A stretch of 64,000 nucleotides of DNA from Sweltsa coloradensis (lineage: Eukaryota > Arthropoda > Insecta > Plecoptera > Chloroperlidae): contig JAMZAV010000319.1 in assembly GCA_024449915.1 (NCBI GenBank), positions 349,008 through 413,007 of the forward strand, read 5' to 3'. A program made the translations under genes and the position numbers. Each line of letters opens with the position of its first letter. The stretch's first letter is position 1. Positions 35,468 through 46,458 of the stretch are shown in pieces. The notes under the pieces were generated by a model, which had not been told where the DNA came from, made no database searches, and worked only from the letters and a program-made list of their open reading frames with translations.

Positions 35468-35674
35468 CCCCAGGACACGAGGAATGACAAACATTGATGA
35501 GAGAGCCTCGCTCAGTCACCGAGACTCGGTAGCGTCGAGTGGAAGAAGAGACGTTAGCTAGGGACGTGGTCCCCAGGACACGAGGAATGACAAATACTGA
35601 TGAGAGAGCCTCGCATCAGTCACCGAGACTCGATAGCGTCGAGTGGAAGAAGAGACGTTAGCTAGGGACGTGGT
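35468..35674. repeat. 103-bp tandem duplication, 2 copies
   Basis: CCCCAGGACACGAGGAATGA recurs at 35468 and 35571; the two units differ at only a few bases and one 2-bp indel, so the duplication is recent. Confidence 0.95.
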
Positions 35675-35794
35675 CGATGTCGTCAAACACAAATAAACGC
35701 GAGTTTTAGTGTGAAAATGAATTGAATGCTGTCGCACGTGTGACTGCCTGACTTAGGTAAATTAAAATATGTCTATTCGAAATCCTACCAAACA

Positions 35795-36082
35795 TCTATT
35801 CTTTTAAACATTTATTTCTACAAAAACACGATCTATTTCTACAAAAACAACATCAATTCCTTAAACATCTATTTCTACAAAAACACGATATATTCCTTAA
35901 AGATCTACTTCTAAAAAAAGCTCGATCTTTTCTTAAAAATCTATTTCTACGAAACATGATCTATTCCTTAAATATCTATTCCAACAAAAACACGAAAGAT
36001 CTATTTCTACAAAACACGACCCCTTCCTTAAAGATATGTTTCCACAAATCGAGATCTATTTTGTAAGATCTGTTTCTACAAA
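35795..36082. repeat. Degenerate about 35-bp minisatellite
   Basis: About eight units of the form atctatttctacaaaaacac + gatctattccttaaa, with variable length and decay. FB2 (36100) is inserted at its end, in the last unit. Confidence 0.8.
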
Positions 36083-36084
36083 TC

Positions 36085-36323
36085 ACATTGTATTCTTTAA
36101 GTTTTTAAGGCTTTCGTGGCCCGAAGTATTAGAATCACAATTGTAAACTTGTCGGGTTATTTCGCCACGTCGATTTGACTTACCCATGTCAACGTTTCTG
36201 GACCGCTCTGGGCGCCGTCATCAGGACGACACGACATGGGACACGTTGACATGGGTAAGTCAAATCGACGTGGCGAAATAACCCGACAAGTTTACAATTG
36301 CGATTCTAACATTGTATTCTTTA
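36085..36323. mobile_element. Fold-back element FB2 with 15-bp target-site duplication
   Basis: Direct repeats ACATTGTATTCTTTA at 36085-36099 and 36309-36323 flank an element of 209 bp. Arms 36128-36195 and 36243-36309 are a near-perfect 68-bp inverted repeat (GTAAACTTGTCGGGTTATTT ... GACTTACCCATGTCAACGT). The 47-nt loop contains GCCGTCATCAGGACGAC. An extra TTTTTAAGGCTTTCGTGGCC precedes the left arm only. Confidence 0.9.
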
Positions 36324-37228
36324 TTTAAATCGTTGAAAAGTTTAGCAAATACTAAACCGCGATAGAAAATACTTTAACCCCCCTTTTAAGAGACTGTTAC
36401 GCACAACTTTCAGGAGAGGTCTGTTTGAAACCTCTTAGCGCGAGAACATCACAGATGTCCAAAACTTTACACAGATGTTACCAAAACAAGAATGTGTGTG
36501 AGATATTAAAAAAGTCAAGGGTTTAGATAAAAATATGACAATCGATATTTATGGTTTTGGATTTGAGCTGAACAACTTAACATTTTCCTGATTCATACCA
36601 AAGAAAATAATCTCCGAGTTAGTGAAATTTGTCGAAAATCAAACAAATATGTTTATTACCTATCGGAAATTATGTTTGAGAAATCAATATAAGTTGTATC
36701 ATCCGAAATTGATTAAACCTCAGCAATATTTTATACCGTGCCATCACATTCATCCACGAGTGTACTCAATGTATTCGTTTATACCGGATTTTGATTGTTT
36801 ACCATAATATTAAAATCCATTAATTTTGTTTAAACATAATATCTGGACTAAACACTGTTGTAAAGGGCAGGAACGGGGTACCCCGCCTTGAAACGCCAAT
36901 AAGAACTTAGATAAAGAAAAGGTAGCCTACATCGTTTAGTTCCATAATAAAAGCTAAGTATTAAACTTTAAACAAACGAGGTAAGTTCTGTAAACACAAT
37001 GCGACGAAAACGCACAGGATAGGTCTCTAAACAGGGGTTAAGACTGGAAACAACTAAGGCGGAAACGTATAAATACGTCACTGAAGAAGGAGAAAGGGAG
37101 GGGGAGAGGGAGAAAGAGAAAGAAATACGAGAGGGAGCGACGGGGGAGGGGAGAGAGTGAGAGAGCGGGGAGAGGTATTGAAAGAGTGGGAATAAGTAGA
37201 GAGGGGGCAGAGGGAGAAGCATTAGTCA

Positions 37229-37566
37229 GATAGAGGGAAAGAGAGACAAATAGAGGGCAAGAAAGACATTTAGAGGGCAAGAGGGACAAATAGAGGGCAA
37301 GAGGGACAAATAGAGGGCAAGAGGACAAATAGAGGGCAAGAGGGACAAATAGAGGGAAAGAGACAAATAGAGGGCAAGAGAGACATATAGAGGGCAAGAG
37401 GGACAAATAGAGGGCAAGAGGGACAAATAGAGGGAAAAGAGACAAATAGAGGGCAAGAGGGACAAATAGAGGGCAAGAGAGACAAATAGAGGGACAAGAG
37501 AGACAAATAGAGGGCAAGAGAGACAAATAGAGGGCAAGAGAGACAAATAAGAGGGCAAGAGAGAGA
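37229..37566. repeat. 20-bp purine-rich minisatellite, about 17 copies
   Basis: Unit TAGAGGGCAAGAGGGACAAA with G/A and length variants; the region before it (37085-37200) is also purine-rich. The 144- and 162-codon minus-strand Leu/Ser/Pro frames are by-products of the array. Confidence 0.95.
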
Positions 37567-37569
37567 AGG

Positions 37570-39188
37570 GCAAATCGAGAGAAGAAACAGAGAGGAAATA
37601 TGGCAAGAGAGAGAATGCGCGCGAGAATGTGTGACTACTTATATAATGGTATGCAGGCAACTAAGACAAAGGGCTTTACAACTCCGGACGGGGGTTGAAT
37701 TATTTCGCACTGGACACATTGTACTTTATAACAGACCTTTATCCGGCTATGCTAATTTACATAAATGTACGGCTGTTCACTTCAAAAATGTATGTTATGC
37801 TGTGTTTATCACTTTGGTGTACGCACTGCAGGCACTAAAGAGCTTTAACACATTTCAATTTAACATCATGTAATGAATAATCAAATTATGGAATTACACA
37901 ATCTTATTTTTTAATAACATATATCACACACATGGTGTAGTTTTAGCAAATTATTGGTTATTGTGTAATAACGTCTGCCTTTATGAACATTGATTGTATT
38001 CTAATTAAATGTCCTGCCCTAAGGTTTGGTATTACGATACAAATCGGAAAGCTATGAGTAGCAAATGCGCTAATTGATTTGTTGGAAAGTATTGATCGAT
38101 GTGGTTATAGAGAAAACAAGATGTGTACAGATTACTGGTTATACGAACATTGTAACACTGCGCCTAAAATTGCATTCAGATAGTAATTTAACATCATTTT
38201 CTGTAAATAAAACTGATTTACAAAAGACAATGTTACTAATTACTATTATTATTGCATGACAAATTTATATTTACGTAGTAGTTGTTTGTTTTTATATGAT
38301 GTTCATTTATTCCAAAATAACATGTACAAAAAAAATGATGGGCACAGATAGCTAAACTATTGTATGCTCTAAAATCACATTTACTAAATAACTAGAATAA
38401 CATTCTTTCAGCTGCTGTTTGATTGTTTGATTCTGTTATGTTTATGGTATTTATGGCTTGGTAGAAGTAATAATTGAAAAAATACAAATAACAAATATTT
38501 AACAAATTCTTGATACAGTACAAGTATTAAACTAAATCTTAGTGTTGAAGAGGATCATTAATAAATTATTAATGCATTGTCTATACTGAACACAATTGAA
38601 TATAGTTCATTGTAAATCAGTTATTATGACAAAATACAATCCACATTCAATAAATAAATTTCAGTTGTTCAATCGATTAGTATTTAGTATTCAATGTACT
38701 TCGGTGGAAAAATATCCTTGTAGGTAAAATCGGTCGGTTTAAGTCAGTCTGAAATGTGTATGTACGTCAAAGACAGAATCGTATGAATAAAAAAGGTATC
38801 ACAAAAATAGGGATCGATCTATAGATCAATCGAAGAATCGAAATACTGTGGAGTGATTTTAACCCGCTAAAATTCGCTTTTTAATGTCAACTTGGGCTAA
38901 AACATTATGCGAAGAACCAAATGGGAAAATGATTTTTATAAGTATTTATTGAGTAAATATACAATAATACACGGTTAAGAAAAACTTTTATAAATACATA
39001 CAAGTCGAAATTTTAATGGTGAAAAATCATATTAACCATAAACAAATATAACGTTTCCTTGCCTTCTCATACAATATTCAAGATGCAAAGCGGGAATCAA
39101 TTTTTAAATGACTATAAATGACAGACATTTTTATAGTATATCATTCATTTAAACTGATATACAAAGGAGAATAAAAAATACAATTTTT
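37570..39188. other. AT-rich intron, nothing recognised
   Basis: No supported gene or repeat family. Confidence 0.5.
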
Positions 39189-39949
39189 TTGGATGAGCAA
39201 AGCGAAGACCAATTTCACTCACCCCCAAAAAAATTTAGCTCGGGTGTTTTTTTTTTTTTTTTTTTTTGTATTTTTGTCTGTTTGTTCGCTCTCTACCGGG
39301 CAAACGGCATATGCGATCTTGATGAAAATTTGACAGGACCTTCGAAATCTCTGAACTTAGACTTGCCACGTTTTTGGGTACAATCGAAGAAATATTTCTC
39401 ATTAATATCGTACTTTTACGATTTTTTCCGATTTTTTGTGCGATATTTTCGTGCCATTTGGGCCAATTCTGACCAAACTGGTGGGGCTACAACGTTCATA
39501 TTATACATGGACATTAAGGTTATGGTGATGTAGTACATTTTGAAAGAAAAAGTTGAAGAAGTCAGCCAGAATCTATAGAAATAAAGCTTTTAATATAAGT
39601 TTTTTGATTTTTTGTGCGATATTTTCGTGCCATTTGGGCCAATTCTGACCAAACGGGTGGGGCTACAACATTCATATTATATACATTGACATTAAGGTTA
39701 TGGTGATGAAGTACCTTTTGAAAGAAAAAGTTGAAAAAGTTAGCCAGAATCCATAGAAATAAAGCTTTTAATATAAGTTTTTTACGGTAAATAATACCAA
39801 TTGACAAGAAACAATAGAAACTTGACAACAATCACCTACAATGCGTAGGCAACAAAACAAAGCACTTGCAAAAGTAAAGATATCCCACGCAAACTAAAAC
39901 CTTTAAAAAGCTCATCCATCAACGCGGCGGGACTTTAGCGTTTTCCTAG
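39189..39949 (+). mobile_element. H2 element with two internal 176-bp repeats
   Basis: Starts TTGGATGAGCAAAGCGAAGA; ends GCTCATCCATCAACGCGGCG, then GGACTTTAGCG and TTTTCCTAG before a T. The interior has a poly-T tract, CGGCATATGCGATCTTGATG, and two tandem copies (39430 and 39606) of a block containing GCGATATTTTCGTGCCATTT and GGGGCTACAAC. AACGC/GCGTT near the 3' end can pair as a 5-bp hairpin. No long open frame; non-autonomous. Confidence 0.9.
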
Positions 39950-40312
39950 TTTTAAACATTGAACGGGTTGATATTTTAAATTTCTGAATTGGTTTCCCGA
40001 ATAACCAAACATAGAAATAAAATCAGTGTTTGAATAATTTACAAAAACAAATACTACAAACGAACAAACTTAAAATATGCCCTTATATAATATTTTCTTC
40101 CAAAGATTAGCTGCTTTCAAAGTTTATTACGTAATAAGATTCTATTGAGATAGCAAGCCTCTAAATAATAAAGCCTTTGATAAAAGTCCAAGTTGCACCG
40201 AAATAAAATTAAGTCCTCAAAGAAAACGTTAAGCGAAAAACAAAAGGGAGAAACGAAGCGTTAAAGCGAAAAAGTTAGCGGTAAAGATCACCACGCGTCA
40301 AGATCTATTGCC

Positions 40313-40367
40313 ATTGGCCAACACTTCGTAAACACACTTTCCAATGTGAAATTAATCTGTTAATAAA
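40313..40367 (+). repeat. Direct repeat flanking the 40-42 kb element cluster (left)
   Basis: ATTGGCCAACACTTCGTAAA plus CACACTTTCC and TAATCTGTTAATA recur at 42024-42077. Confidence 0.85.
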
Positions 40368-40375
40368 TTAATTAA

Positions 40376-41165
40376 CTAGGAAAACGCTAAAGTCCCGCCG
40401 CGTTGATGGATGAGCTTTTTAAAGGTTTTAGTTTGCGTGGGATATCTTTACTTTGCAAGTGCTTTGTTTTGCTGCCTACGCATTGAAGGTGAATGTTGTC
40501 AAGTTTCTTTTGTTTCTTGTCAATTGGTATTATTTACCGTAAAAAACTTGTATTAAAAGGTTTATTTCTATGGATTCTGGCTAAATTTTTCCACTTTTTC
40601 TTTCAAAAGGTACTACATAACCATAACCTTAATGTCCATGTATAATATGAACGTTGTAGCCCCACCCGTTATGTCAGAATTGGCCCAAATGGCACGAAAA
40701 TATCGCACAAAAAGTCAAAAAACGTATATTAAAAGCTTTATTTCTCTCGATTCTGGCTAACTTTTTCAACTTTTTCTTTCAGAAAGCAATACATCACCAT
40801 TACCTTAATGTCCATGTGAAATATGAACGTTGTAGCCCCACCCGTTTGGTCAGAATTGGCCCAAATGGCACGAAAATATCGCACTAAAAATCGAAAAAAA
40901 TCGTAAAAGTACGATATTCATGAGAAATATTTCTTCGATTGTACCCAAAAACGTGGCAAGTCTAAGTTCAGAGAAAACGAAGGTCGTGTCAAATTTTCAT
41001 CAAGATCGCATATGCCGTTTGCCCGGTAGAGAGCGAACAAACAGACGGAAAAACAAAAAAAAAAAAAAACAAACAAACAAACAAACAAACAAAAAAAAAA
41101 AAAAACAACGGAGCTAAATTTTTTGGGGGGTCGGTGAAATTGAAGTCTTCGCTTCGCTCATCCAA
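40376..41165 (-). mobile_element. H2 element, inverted, with two internal repeats
   Basis: The mirror image in layout of the copy at 39189-39949. Plus-strand left end CTAGGAAAACGCTAAAGTCC, right end CTTCGCTTCGCTCATCCAA. The internal GGCCCAAATGGCACGAAAAT block occurs twice (about 40682 and 40858). The A/CAAA-rich tract at 41047-41105 corresponds to the poly-T tract of the sister copy. Confidence 0.9.
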
Positions 41166-41185
41166 TTAATTAAAAAATTAAAAAA

Positions 41186-42015
41186 ATGTATTTAGAGTCT
41201 ACCCACTCAGTTATACTGTTATTGGATAAGCGAAGCGAAGACTTCAATTTCACTGACCCCCAAAAATTTAGCTCGAGTGTTTTTTTGTTTGTTTGTTTTT
41301 TTTGTTTGTTTTTTGTCTGTTTGTTCGCTCTCTACCGGGCAAACGGCATATGCGATCTTGATGAAAATTTGACAGGACCTTCGAAATCTCTAAACTTAGA
41401 TTTGCTACGTTTTTGGGTACGATTGAAGAAATATTTCTCATGAATATCGTACTTTTACTATTTTTTTTCGATTTTTAGCGCGATATTTTTGTGACATTTG
41501 GGCCGATTCTGACCAAACGGGTGGGGCTACAACGTTCTTATTTCACATGGACATTAAGGTTATGGTGATGTATTGCTTTTTGAAAGAAAAAGTTGAAAAA
41601 GTTAGCCAGAATCCATAGAATAAAGGTTTTAATATGAGTCTCTTTTTAGGTTTATAGTGACAATTAACAAGTAACAATAGAAACTTGACAACAATCACCT
41701 ACAATGCATTCAAAAAGCACTTGCAAAGGAAAAGTGGTCCTACGCAAACTAAAAACTTATTAAAAAAGCTCATCCATCAACACGGCGGGACTACTTAAGC
41801 GTTTTCCTAGTATAACTGATTTTCAGTGGGGGACAATAAATCAAAAGCGACCAAGCCAACCCTGTAGGTCCCGACGCAATCGACGAGTGATCGATAACCA
41901 ACCAAAGATCGATATTTTTAATAGGAAATATAGCAATCAGTGGTATGGACAAAGCGAACACCCGCGGATCAACGCCAGAATCAACAAGGCCGATTCAGAA
42001 CAACTTCGAATTTAT
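41186..42015 (-). mobile_element. SINE-A split by an H2 insertion
   Basis: The SINE-A tail (TAGAGTCTACCCACTCAGTT) is at 41190 and continues at 41811 with ACTGATTTTCAGTGGGGGAC, then CCAACCCTGTAGGTCCCGAC and CACCCGCGGATCAACGCCAG. The 41222-41810 H2 element sits between the two parts. Confidence 0.85.
41222..41810 (+). mobile_element. H2 element nested in SINE-A (single internal repeat)
   Basis: Starts TTGGATAAGCGAAGCGAAGA and ends GCTCATCCATCAACACGGCG ... GCGTTTTCCTAG before a T. Only one copy of the GGGGCTACAAC block is present, against two in the copies at 39.2 and 40.4 kb. Confidence 0.9.
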
Positions 42016-42023
42016 TATTAATT

Positions 42024-42077
42024 ATTGGCCAACACTTCGTAAACACACTTTCCGCCCATGAAAATAATCTGTTAATA
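42024..42077 (+). repeat. Direct repeat flanking the 40-42 kb element cluster (right)
   Basis: Second copy of the 40313 sequence, 1.7 kb away in the same orientation. Confidence 0.85.
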
Positions 42078-42079
42078 GG

Positions 42080-43270
42080 TATGGGATTTCACTGGTCAAA
42101 TTCAAATTTGGACAATTGACGGTCAAATTTAAAAAATCACAAATTAAATTTTATTAGATAATTATCATATTTATTTTTAAAATGTTGTGGTGACAAAAGC
42201 TTTTTTTATTTAAATGCTTGATAAAAGCATATTAAGCGGCATATCATCATCGTCATCATGCATTTCGTTGTGTAAAAGAAACAAATTTATGAGACGCACA
42301 CTTGATGTGTTTAATTAATTTGAAATTAATAAAAACAGCGCTGAGGGCACAATTTTGCATTTTTGATTTAAATCAATGCCTTTTATTATTTAAAAAAAAA
42401 AAATATCAAATACACTATCGTGACGTAAACGTCATCAACATTATTGTCGGCCATTATGCATTACGTCAAGGTTAATCACTTCATACATGGTGGCCATTAT
42501 TCCGTACGTGTAGCCATTGTTCTAATCAAACAAATGTCATACGTCAAAGTGAATATTAATATTAGTTAACTATGCATTGTAATAATAAGCCAACGGGGCC
42601 CAGGATAACCATGTTCAATAAACCATTTCGCTCTCATAATAAGACAATATCAAACTTCTGTAGGAAGGTTCAAGGTTGAGATGGTGACCTTTTAAACTAA
42701 CACTCACGAAACGATATTTTAATACGATTCGATGTATCGATGTAAAAGAACGAACAATTATATATTGTATTTGATAGTTCAAAAAAGAAAACGTACATAT
42801 ACAATTTTGACGACCATGAACACCCTTCAGCCAAGATTTTTTTTTTCTAATGATAAAAATAAACGCCAATGTGGAATTGAAAATGTAGAGTTTAATTTTA
42901 ATTTTTAATAAAACTTAAAAATGATTATTACCTCAAGTTACTTATATACATAAACACAATTAAATTTCGATAATCAAAACTGGGGGTTTGCCAACTCCAA
43001 GTAGGTCTTCAATTGAAGAGTTCGCCCCCTTGCGTGCACCGAGCCCCGTCAAACAAATAAAGCTGTGCACTACCTCCTAAACTTCCTCGGCGTTTATATC
43101 AGCCTCCACCAGGCACAAACCACCATCACCACCGTTCCTCATTATAAGTTTTCGCTCAAGAAATCCGGGAACCCCCGCCAGTCCATCCGTCTTTCTCTCT
43201 ATCTCTCGCTCTCTATCGAGAAGTATATCTGCATTGCACTAGTCCGTAACAAGGAGCCTGTACAAGAGCA
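42080..43270. other. AT-rich intron, nothing recognised
   Basis: Short frames only; no repeat family seen. Confidence 0.5.
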
Positions 43271-43281
43271 CGAGCAGGGGG

Positions 43282-43289
43282 GAGAGAGA

Positions 43290-43332
<43 letters not shown>

Positions 43333-43353
43333 TCGAACGAGAGAGAGAGAAAA
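43282..43353. repeat. (GA)n microsatellite
   Basis: gagaga run interrupted at 43330 by attcgaac. The 128-codon frame reading through it as Arg/Glu repeats is not a credible gene. Confidence 0.95.
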
Positions 43354-44298
43354 CGAATATCAAAACAAAAGAACGACGGACGCGCTTTGCTTTGCGTGCT
43401 GTTAGTCAAACATCGATTCGTACGGATTTGATAATAAAACAAGTTCATTAAACGCCGGAAAAAATAAAAAAAGAGAGGAGAAAATTAAAACGAAGTCAAC
43501 GTAGGGAAGGTTGAGAAGCCTTCGTTATGATTTAATTTAAAACCACCGCCCCTTCTACTTTTTTCCTCTACCTCCCTCATCAACAGGCGGTGTTTACTTG
43601 CTACGAGTTCCACCCTGAACGAGATGGCGGTGGCAAGAAGGGGAGGGGAGGGGAGGGGGCAATAATTAACCTGCAGATGTAAGTTCATAACTAACATCTC
43701 AATGTACAACTTCAGAAAGACCGCAGATTGTTGATATAGAACACAAAGGTGTAACTTGTACGTTGTTACTTGAAACTTAAATTGCATACGGTTACTAAGT
43801 ATGTAGACTTAATGTCAATTTTAATACAATTTCATTAGTTGCAGCACCCGTGTTTTAGGTATTATAAACGCTATGTTGGAAAATAGAATGTTCTTCTGGA
43901 TTTATAAGAAATACTAGCAAGTTATCCCTTCAATATAAACGATAAATCAATCATCCTAATTGTTAATGTATATCTACATGGCCTATACATGCAACTTGAT
44001 TCCTAAATGTTTTTGGTAAGACAATTTTTGTATTCATAACTAGAAGACGGTAAAAGATTTTTTTATAAAAATGTAGGTCTATTTCCCTATTTATAAAATA
44101 AATATTTTTTCACTAAAGTGTTTATTGATAATGGATTATCCTAAGTAAGCATCGGTCATTACTCGTTATTTCGTAGGCCTATGCCTATTTAGTTGCCTAT
44201 TTTCATTTAGGATATTTCTTTTCCTGTTGCTGCGTTATATGATTACATCCTCAAAAAAGCACAGAATATCGGAATCACATATTTTGGCAATATATTTA

Positions 44299-44476
44299 CT
44301 AGGGAACCGCCAAAGTCGTTGTTAAACGAGTGAGTGAGCCATGTGTATAGTGCCCGGTATCATTCTCCATACTGGGCTAGATCCAGCCTTAAGTATATGG
44401 GTGGAAAGGGGATGTTCCCGGGTACTCATCACTTGGCTCACTCACTCGTTTAACAACGACTTTGGCGTTTCCCTAG
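44299..44476. mobile_element. H1 element, 178 bp
   Basis: CTAGGGAACCGCCAAAGTCG at the left and CGACTTTGGCGTTTCCCTAG at the right form long inverted arms (about 70 bp), with GTGCCCGG/CCCGGGTACT inside. It is joined directly to the H3 element that follows. Confidence 0.85.
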
Positions 44477-44980
44477 TTTAAATTGAACATTCGAATTGCG
44501 AATCGTGTTCAAAACGTATTAGCGTGAAACATTAACAAATTTCCAAGATTAAAAAAATCACCTAATTTGTATTTCCCATTTAACACCCCTCAAAAATAAT
44601 ATGTGGGTGTAAAAATAAAAAAAAGTTCGAACTTACGGGTATCAAACCCCAACTCTCCGTGCGGTAGGCTAAATGCTTACCACTAGGCCATGCCAGCCAC
44701 GTAGATCTCGTCCTGCTAGCTGCTACTAAACAAATGCAATCGATATTTTAAAAAAATCAAATTTTTATTTATTGTAGGCTTATATCGCAATAGATCTAGC
44801 TGATTTTGTTAACAGTTCTCAGTAAACTCGTACCGGATGTCTGTTTAAAATTTCAGCGCAATCTGTTCAGCGGTTCGGCTGATTTTCGACGTAGACAGAC
44901 AGACAAGACAGACACACAGAATCACAGAATGAGGCCGTTTGAGTTGAATGGAGACACTCAGTCGCTCCGCTCCCTCGTTT
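44477..44980 (-). mobile_element. H3 element (copy 1 of a tandem pair) with tRNA-like module
   Basis: On the minus strand: AAACGAGGGAGCGGAGCGAC start, GAATCACAGAATG-type head, ACAGACATCCGGTACGAGTT, then a tRNA-like module (GGCATGGCCTAGTGGTAAGC A box; TTGGGGTTTGATACCCG B box), then CACCCACATATTATTTTTG. Its 3' end runs into the H1 element at 44476. Confidence 0.8.
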
Positions 44981-45438
44981 AACAAATTTCCAAGATAAAA
45001 CAAAATAACCTAATTTTTATTTCCCATTTAACACCCCTCAAAAATAATATGTGGGTGTAAAAATATAAAATAGTTCAAACCAACGGGCATCGAACCCCGA
45101 CCCTCCGTGCGGTAGGATAAATGCTTACCACTATGCCATGCCAGCCACGCAGATCACATCCCGCTAGCTGCTACTAAACAAATGCTATCGATATTTTAAA
45201 ATATCACACTTTCATTTATTGTAGGATTAAATCGCAATGAATCTAGCTGATTTTGTTAACAGTTCTCAGTAAACTCGTAACGGATGTCTGTTTAAAATTT
45301 CAGCGAAATCTGTTCAGCGGTTCGCCTGATTTTCGACGTACAGACAGACAGATGGACAGACAGACAGACACACAGAATCACAGAATGAGAGCCGTTTGAG
45401 TTGAATGGAGACACTCAGTCGCCCCGCTCCCTCGTTTA
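44981..45438 (-). mobile_element. H3 element (copy 2 of a tandem pair)
   Basis: Same block order as 44477-44980, starting on the minus strand with AAACGAGGGAGCGGGGCGAC. It begins exactly where copy 1 ends, at AACAAATTTCC, so the two are head-to-tail with a unit of about 458 bp. Roughly 10% divergence by eye. The tRNA-like module is at about 45075-45155. Confidence 0.8.
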
Positions 45439-46458
45439 AAAATACATTTAGATATTTAAGAATATTGAGGATATTTAAATTGAGGATTTCTCGCTAAAGC
45501 ATACAATACTGAAAAGCGGTGATATTGCGAAATAAGGGTATTCCCCACCCTCCAAAACGTCGAAATTTTGACTAACTTCCAAAAATACATACCTTATAAT
45601 ATATAATAATAACATAAGGAATTTACATGTCTATACCTAACTATTAAATATTAGAGCCAGTTTTTCATATTGTCTGATCGAATCCAGACGACCCAGATGG
45701 TTTAGCGTACGTATAACAAAAAGGTCAAACTTTACCCCCCCCCCCCCCCCCCCGATAACAGAAAACCAAACCCAGACAAGAGAGCAAAACGAACAACTAT
45801 AAACTCAACTTTACCGACAAAACCGATTAAAATAATAATGGCAGAATGCCAGACACAATATTCCATTTTCCAATTAATTTTAATGTTAACTTTTATGGAT
45901 ATTATAAAAGATATAAAACGTTAAGTTTACAACTAGAAAGAAGAACGAGGCGGCTACTAAATCAGCCATAAACTAATTGAATTGAATAGTAAGATGTGAT
46001 TTATTTAAAACTAAAGCAGGAAGAGTGATAATAAAAATGATGTGGGAGTTGAGACAACTATATTGGAATCTAGTTTTGCATACATTGGCAAAGCCAAATG
46101 GATTAAAAAAGGTCATTTTTTGCGATTATAGAACTCACTTAAAATTTAAATTTTGTTACACTATTCACGACTTGCGTGAAGAGCACAGTTATGATTACAG
46201 AACGTGGGAATGGGTTTTGCCTTTTGTCAATTTCGTGAATTGACGACCGAATTACCGGGTACAAAGTTTGCACCGTCCTGGAAAGTAAAAAATAGCACGC
46301 TTGCGACAAATTTATCTTAAATTATGAACGTTAACGATACGTAAATATATCGGCATGTTCATAGTGAGAATTTGAGATTTATTTATAGTAATTAAAAAAA
46401 CAGGAAAATTTTGTATCCTTCACAATTCAAATAACTTTCTAGGCATCATCAGTATTAG
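45439..46458. other. AT-rich intron with poly-C tract
   Basis: A run of about 16 C at 45737-45753; otherwise no feature supported. The 72-codon frame at 46025-46243 resembles no family I know. Confidence 0.45.

Noticed and set aside
37038..37660. Minus-strand Leu/Ser/Pro-rich frames of 144 and 162 codons
   Set aside because: They translate the 20-bp purine-rich minisatellite; length comes from the absence of stops in the repeat.
43065..43451. 128-codon frame with an Arg/Glu repeat
   Set aside because: Half is a (GA)n microsatellite; the rest has no recognisable domain.
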